In this document: piece by piece, positions 60,870 through 64,000 of the stretch
Position numbering within the stretch: position 1 is the stretch's first letter
Layout of the letters: each line of letters begins with the position of its first letter
Assembly (NCBI RefSeq): GCF_002980495.1
Contig: NZ_PVBR01000017.1
Span: 44,142-108,141 of the forward strand
DNA: 64,000 nt
Reading direction: 5' to 3'
Origin: Phyllobacterium phragmitis
Lineage (GTDB): Bacteria; Pseudomonadota; Alphaproteobacteria; Rhizobiales; Rhizobiaceae
Translations under genes and position numbers: made by a program
Notes under the pieces: generated by a model
Told to the model about the DNA's origin: nothing
Databases searched by the model: none
Seen by the model: the letters and a program-made list of their open reading frames with translations, nothing else

Positions 60870-61276
60870 GTATGCCTCTCCCGTTCACTTCCCCCAAGTT
60901 GAATGACAAGATCACGAAATTTTCGTATAGTATAGCCCATCCCTATGCGATTGCGTAACTTCCGTTGTTATTGCGATGTTGCAGATCGCGGAGTTCTTCG
61001 TAGTTGCCGTTTTTCCGTCATGAAACGGACAAGGACGCCCCAACTTTTTGCCACTTTACAGTAAGTGATTGCTCCCTCATTGTTTGCCACGAGGGTGGGA
61101 CTCAAGATAGCTGCAACACAGCTTTTCAGTCCCTTGTGTGGAAATTGGGGCAATTTGAAAAGTGACATCGGCAGATCGTGCATCATGCGTTTCCGTCCGT
61201 GGCCGGCGAGAAAAGGCATCGAACCGGGATCTCCCGATCTATTCGCTCCAAAGCATTGATCGAAAGGCGGCGATTG
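60870..61276. other. Intergenic region before the AraC gene
   Basis: About 400 bases, partly AT-rich. No gene recognised; probably holds the divergent promoters of the 104-aa protein and the AraC regulator. Confidence 0.35.
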
Positions 61277-61687
61277 ATGCTCATCACTCATAATTCGACC
61301 ACGGCTCGCTGCGGCAAGGATCGGGCGGACACAGACGGCAAGCCGCCGATAAAAGCCAGGACCGAACTCTCGCGCTACAATGCAAGAAGAGTGCGGGCGT
61401 TCATGAACGAAAATCTTGCGCGAAAGCTTTCGGTGGCCGATCTGGCGGAGGTCTGCGGCCTTTCTCCGAGCCATTTCATCAGCGCCTTCACCGAGACGTT
61501 CGGACAGGCGCCATACGGATACCTCCTCAATCTGCGCCTGGCGCACGCCGAAAGGCTGCTCAGGGAGCGCGATGTCTCGATCGCCCAGGTCGCCTATCTC
61601 TGCGGGTTTTCCAGCCAGAGCCATCTGACCTCTGCGATGAAAAAGATCAAAGGCGCGACGCCCTTCACGATCCGCAGCCGCAAATAG
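61277..61687 (+). CDS. Short AraC-family regulator
   Basis: A 136-residue protein from ATG 61277 with AAGGCGG upstream. It consists almost wholly of the DNA-binding domain: LSVADLAEVCGLSPSHFISA then FTETFGQAPYGYLLNLRLAH, and IAQVAYLCGFSSQSHLTSAM, two helix-turn-helix units. The effector domain is missing, as in MarA/SoxS-type regulators. A further upstream extension of the frame is unlikely to be translated. Confidence 0.88.
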   Translation: MLITHNSTTARCGKDRADTDGKPPIKARTELSRYNARRVRAFMNENLARKLSVADLAEVCGLSPSHFISAFTETFGQAPYGYLLNLRLAHAERLLRERDVSIAQVAYLCGFSSQSHLTSAMKKIKGATPFTIRSRK

Positions 61688-61745
61688 CGGGCTCGCCAGG
61701 CGACAGGCGAAACGGGTTGCGTGAAGATCACGGATCTCCAATTTT

Positions 61746-62074
61746 GGAGCAGTTCACTTTCAGACGGAAACGCTGCGTTCAGGCGTTCCTCAATCTTGAC
61801 GGTGAGGTTGCCACCCTATTCCAACCGTCGCAACAGCGGCATTGTTGAGGCATGGATTCCTGTGACAAGCACAGGAATGACGGTGGTTTGGTTGTGGGCA
61901 ATCAATTGCAGACGTTTCCGCTGCGGAACGGTTGTTATACGGGCGAAACCATCACCACCTCCGTCATTCCTGTGCCCGGGCCTGTGCTTGTCACAGGAAT
62001 CCTCGCCATCTCCACAGTTCCGGCGATGCAGAAAGATAAGGCTAGACGTTTCCATCAAAACAGGAACCGCTCTA
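61746..62074. repeat. RIME/MITE-like palindromic element, copy D (long form)
   Basis: The outer inverted ends are GAGCAGTTCACTTTCAGACG (61747 on) and the complement of TTTCCATCAAAACAGGAACC (62049-62068). The nested palindrome has its left arm at 61847-61883 and its right arm at about 61971-62007, with a CCCGGGCCTGTG interruption also seen in copy A. It lies between the AraC gene and the DUF11 protein gene. Confidence 0.85.
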
Positions 62075-62334
62075 AAACAAGAACTGCTTTAACCTTTCAT
62101 TAAGACATTTCACGATCCTGAAATGATTTTCAGCAAGTGCTTATGAAAACCATAGGATGTTGAAATACATCCCTGCGCGAGTCTGTCCTTTTCTCTCTCT
62201 TGTTGACATTGTCCGGTGCTCGATATGCCTCGGTCGACATTGAAGCGACGGCAATTTGCGGTTGCGCTACTTTGACGGCGTATATGCGGGAGGCGTGCGG
62301 TCATCGGATGGTTTCGCATCCGAGGGGACCGTTT

Positions 62335-64000
62335 ATGCTTCATACAGCCTTGCTGCCAGCGCACCAATTCGTCGGCTATCTTTCCCGAGCGGTCAAAATC
62401 CGCTCCGGGCTTCCAGCCGCATTTGCGATTGCGCTAAGCGCAGCGGCAGGGTTGTGGAGCGGCGGCGCTGAAGCGCAGGTGTCGGGATCGTTGACGGCCA
62501 CCGATACACCTATTCCGCTTTATGATCTTCCCGCCCAACCAGCCCTTGCCGGTGGTGGCGGAGCCTTGTGGACCGGCGGCACGCGGAACTTCCCTGCTGA
62601 GGCGAACGGCTCGGGTGGCGATGGCGTGCAGGTCTACCGGGGCGTTGCCGCCCGGCTGCAAGCGCCTCCGGCAGCTTGTACCAACGGCACGGCAACCATC
62701 ACTGCTTCCGTGCGGGTGGTAAACAATGGTCCGACAGCCGGTGCCGCCTATTCCGGTCGGCTTGCCCTGTTCAACAGCAGCAACACCATGCTGGCAACAC
62801 AGACCACTTTTGATCATCCAGTCGGCACCTTCCGTCGCCTCACCGCAACGACCACCGTCCCCGCAGCTGACATTGCCGCCGGAAATGTTACCGCCGCCCT
62901 CTGGCTGGAGACGTATCATGCGGGGTCCAAAGGCTGGACCGCCGACCAGTTCCAGGCCACATACAGCTACTCGGGCTGCGAGGCCGACCTCTCCATCACC
63001 AAGGATGATGGCGTCACGACCTATACGCCCGGCCTCGATACCAGCTACACCATCGTCGTCACCAACAACGGGCCGGACGATGTGACCGGCGCTCAGATCA
63101 CCGATCCGCTGCCGACGGGCATCACGCAGGCGAACTGGACCTGCGGTGGCGCCACGGGCGGCGCTGTGTGCGGTGCACCGAGTGGCACGGGCGCGATCGA
63201 TACCACCGCCGATCTGCCATCGGGAGCCTCGGTCACCTATACGCTCGGCATCGGGATTCCGAGCAGCTATTCGGGCAGCCTCACCAATACGGCAACGGTC
63301 ACCGCGCCTGACGACGCGACCGATTCCAACACGACCAACAACACGGCAAGCGATACCGACACGATGGAGCCGCCGCCCGTCTCGGGCGCCTGCTCGCCGC
63401 GCGCTGTTACGCCTGCCATGACCTTCACGATGGCGCCTCTCCCTGCAACGGGAAGCGTGGGGAGGTCGCCCGCCACGGGGTGGGATGCCTCCAATCCCTG
63501 GATCAAGCAGGGTGGGGATTACGTTCTCCAATGGAGTTTCTCCGAGGCGATCCCGGCCGAACAGATTCAATTCGGCCTTTTCGGCGTTGCCGATGTGTCG
63601 GTGGGGGCGACCTTCACAATCACCCTGGGTGCTGGAAGCACCGCCACGGTGGGCCAGATGGCGGTCGTTGCAGGCCAATTCACCCATAATGGATCAGGTG
63701 TCATACGTCGCGTCCCCGCGACAGGCACTCAGGTGAACGGTATTTTCGGCTTCAATGGGACCGGTACGATCACGTCCCTCAGGATCACCACCAATGGTGT
63801 GCCTGCCGCAGACTACATCGCCCACAATCTTTACGTCCGCCCGGCCTGCCTGACCGTCCAGAAGGTCAGCGAGGGCGACACCGGCAGCTTCGAGTTCGAC
63901 ATGACCAACGTGGTGCAGGCTGACGGCACGGCCGTGCCCTCGACCACGCTGACGACGACGGCGGAGGGCACGCCCGTCTCCTCGCCCGCCTACAACGCGG
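62335..64000 (+). CDS. Large secreted surface protein with DUF11-type repeats (3' partial)
   Basis: The frame is open from the ATG at 62335 (GAGGGGACC upstream) to the window end, 555 residues so far. A long signal peptide ends near AEA-QVSG. Residues about 225-340 are a DUF11/conserved-repeat domain (ADLSITKDDGVTTYTPGLDT and YTIVVTNNGPDDVTGAQITD). Thr/Gly-rich beta domains surround it, and a second domain begins at LTVQKVSEGDTGSFEFDMTN, the start of a SpaA/prealbumin-like or DUF5979-type module. It is probably a cell-surface adhesin or an autotransporter-like protein. The C-terminus that would show its anchoring is outside the window. Confidence 0.82.
   Translation, partial: MLHTALLPAHQFVGYLSRAVKIRSGLPAAFAIALSAAAGLWSGGAEAQVSGSLTATDTPIPLYDLPAQPALAGGGGALWTGGTRNFPAEANGSGGDGVQVYRGVAARLQAPPAACTNGTATITASVRVVNNGPTAGAAYSGRLALFNSSNTMLATQTTFDHPVGTFRRLTATTTVPAADIAAGNVTAALWLETYHAGSKGWTADQFQATYSYSGCEADLSITKDDGVTTYTPGLDTSYTIVVTNNGPDDVTGAQITDPLPTGITQANWTCGGATGGAVCGAPSGTGAIDTTADLPSGASVTYTLGIGIPSSYSGSLTNTATVTAPDDATDSNTTNNTASDTDTMEPPPVSGACSPRAVTPAMTFTMAPLPATGSVGRSPATGWDASNPWIKQGGDYVLQWSFSEAIPAEQIQFGLFGVADVSVGATFTITLGAGSTATVGQMAVVAGQFTHNGSGVIRRVPATGTQVNGIFGFNGTGTITSLRITTNGVPAADYIAHNLYVRPACLTVQKVSEGDTGSFEFDMTNVVQADGTAVPSTTLTTTAEGTPVSSPAYNA

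Noticed and set aside
62434..63687. 417-codon minus-strand frame at the right end
   Set aside because: It is antisense to the DUF11-type surface protein, which has a signal peptide and known domain; the minus frame is Arg/Gly/His-rich shadow text.

Overview
The window looks like chromosome (or a large replicon) of an alphaproteobacterium of the order Rhizobiales. Pointers are the GC-rich codon use, the rhizobial (Rhc-type) type III secretion gene order, a VirK-family protein, ABC and TRAP transporters typical of the group, and short palindromic intergenic elements that resemble the Rhizobium-specific RIME family. The genus cannot be fixed from sequence reading alone. No rRNA, tRNA or CRISPR array was seen.

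Layout. 1-4.5 kb: branched-chain amino acid/amide ABC transporter (binding protein cut by the window edge, then livH-livM-livG-livF). 4.6-8.5 kb: J-domain protein, an ArsR/AHSA1 regulator-effector pair, an alpha/beta hydrolase and a DMT exporter. 8.7-13.9 kb: SLC13-type permease, a transposase remnant, and a TAXI-TRAP uptake system. 14-14.8 kb: a methyltransferase. 15-41.6 kb: a large type III secretion (T3SS) island. 41.7-43.1 kb: IS5-type transposase remnant and a methyltransferase with an AT-rich 5' end. 44-48.7 kb: MacAB-TolC-type tripartite efflux operon. 49-51 kb: VirK-like secreted protein, PadR regulator plus HAAS-type membrane partner. 51.2-53.9 kb: heavy-metal P-type ATPase divergent from a MerR regulator with a clear operator between them. 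54-56.5 kb: decayed peptide-ABC-transporter fragments, a TauE/SafE permease, a GntR/FadR regulator. 56.9-60.4 kb: osmoprotectant (betaine/choline type) ABC transporter. 60.5-64 kb: small unknown protein, short AraC regulator, a repeat element, and the start of a large DUF11-type surface protein that runs off the window.

The T3SS island is the centre of interest. A plus-strand operon carries rhcC1-(71 aa)-sctI-sctJ-sctK-sctL-sctN-sctO-sctQ-sctR-sctS-sctT-(461 aa unknown). A divergent set carries a 53-aa filament-like protein, sctD, two small unknowns and sctV, followed by a Tad-pilus-like secretin (rhcC2 role) and a CpaD-like lipoprotein. A further minus-strand operon carries sctU, an L,D-transpeptidase and a 1049-aa LysM protein, and this faces a 1253-aa HrpK-like protein built of 133-aa repeats. 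The unusual points are: the SctU autocleavage motif NPTH is replaced by SPEG; the secretin module has a Tad-like flavour; an L,D-transpeptidase and a LysM-bearing giant protein sit in the sctU operon; the two giant proteins share a hydrophobic C-terminal module; and a 53-aa and a 154-aa protein at opposite ends of the core share an almost identical C-terminal tail. Together these suggest a distinct T3SS lineage with its own needle/filament, translocator and wall-passage parts.

Four copies of a palindromic repeat family occur at 18.9, 43.3, 48.8 and 61.7 kb. The smallest is a complete 98-bp element. The larger ones carry a second palindromic module nested inside it.
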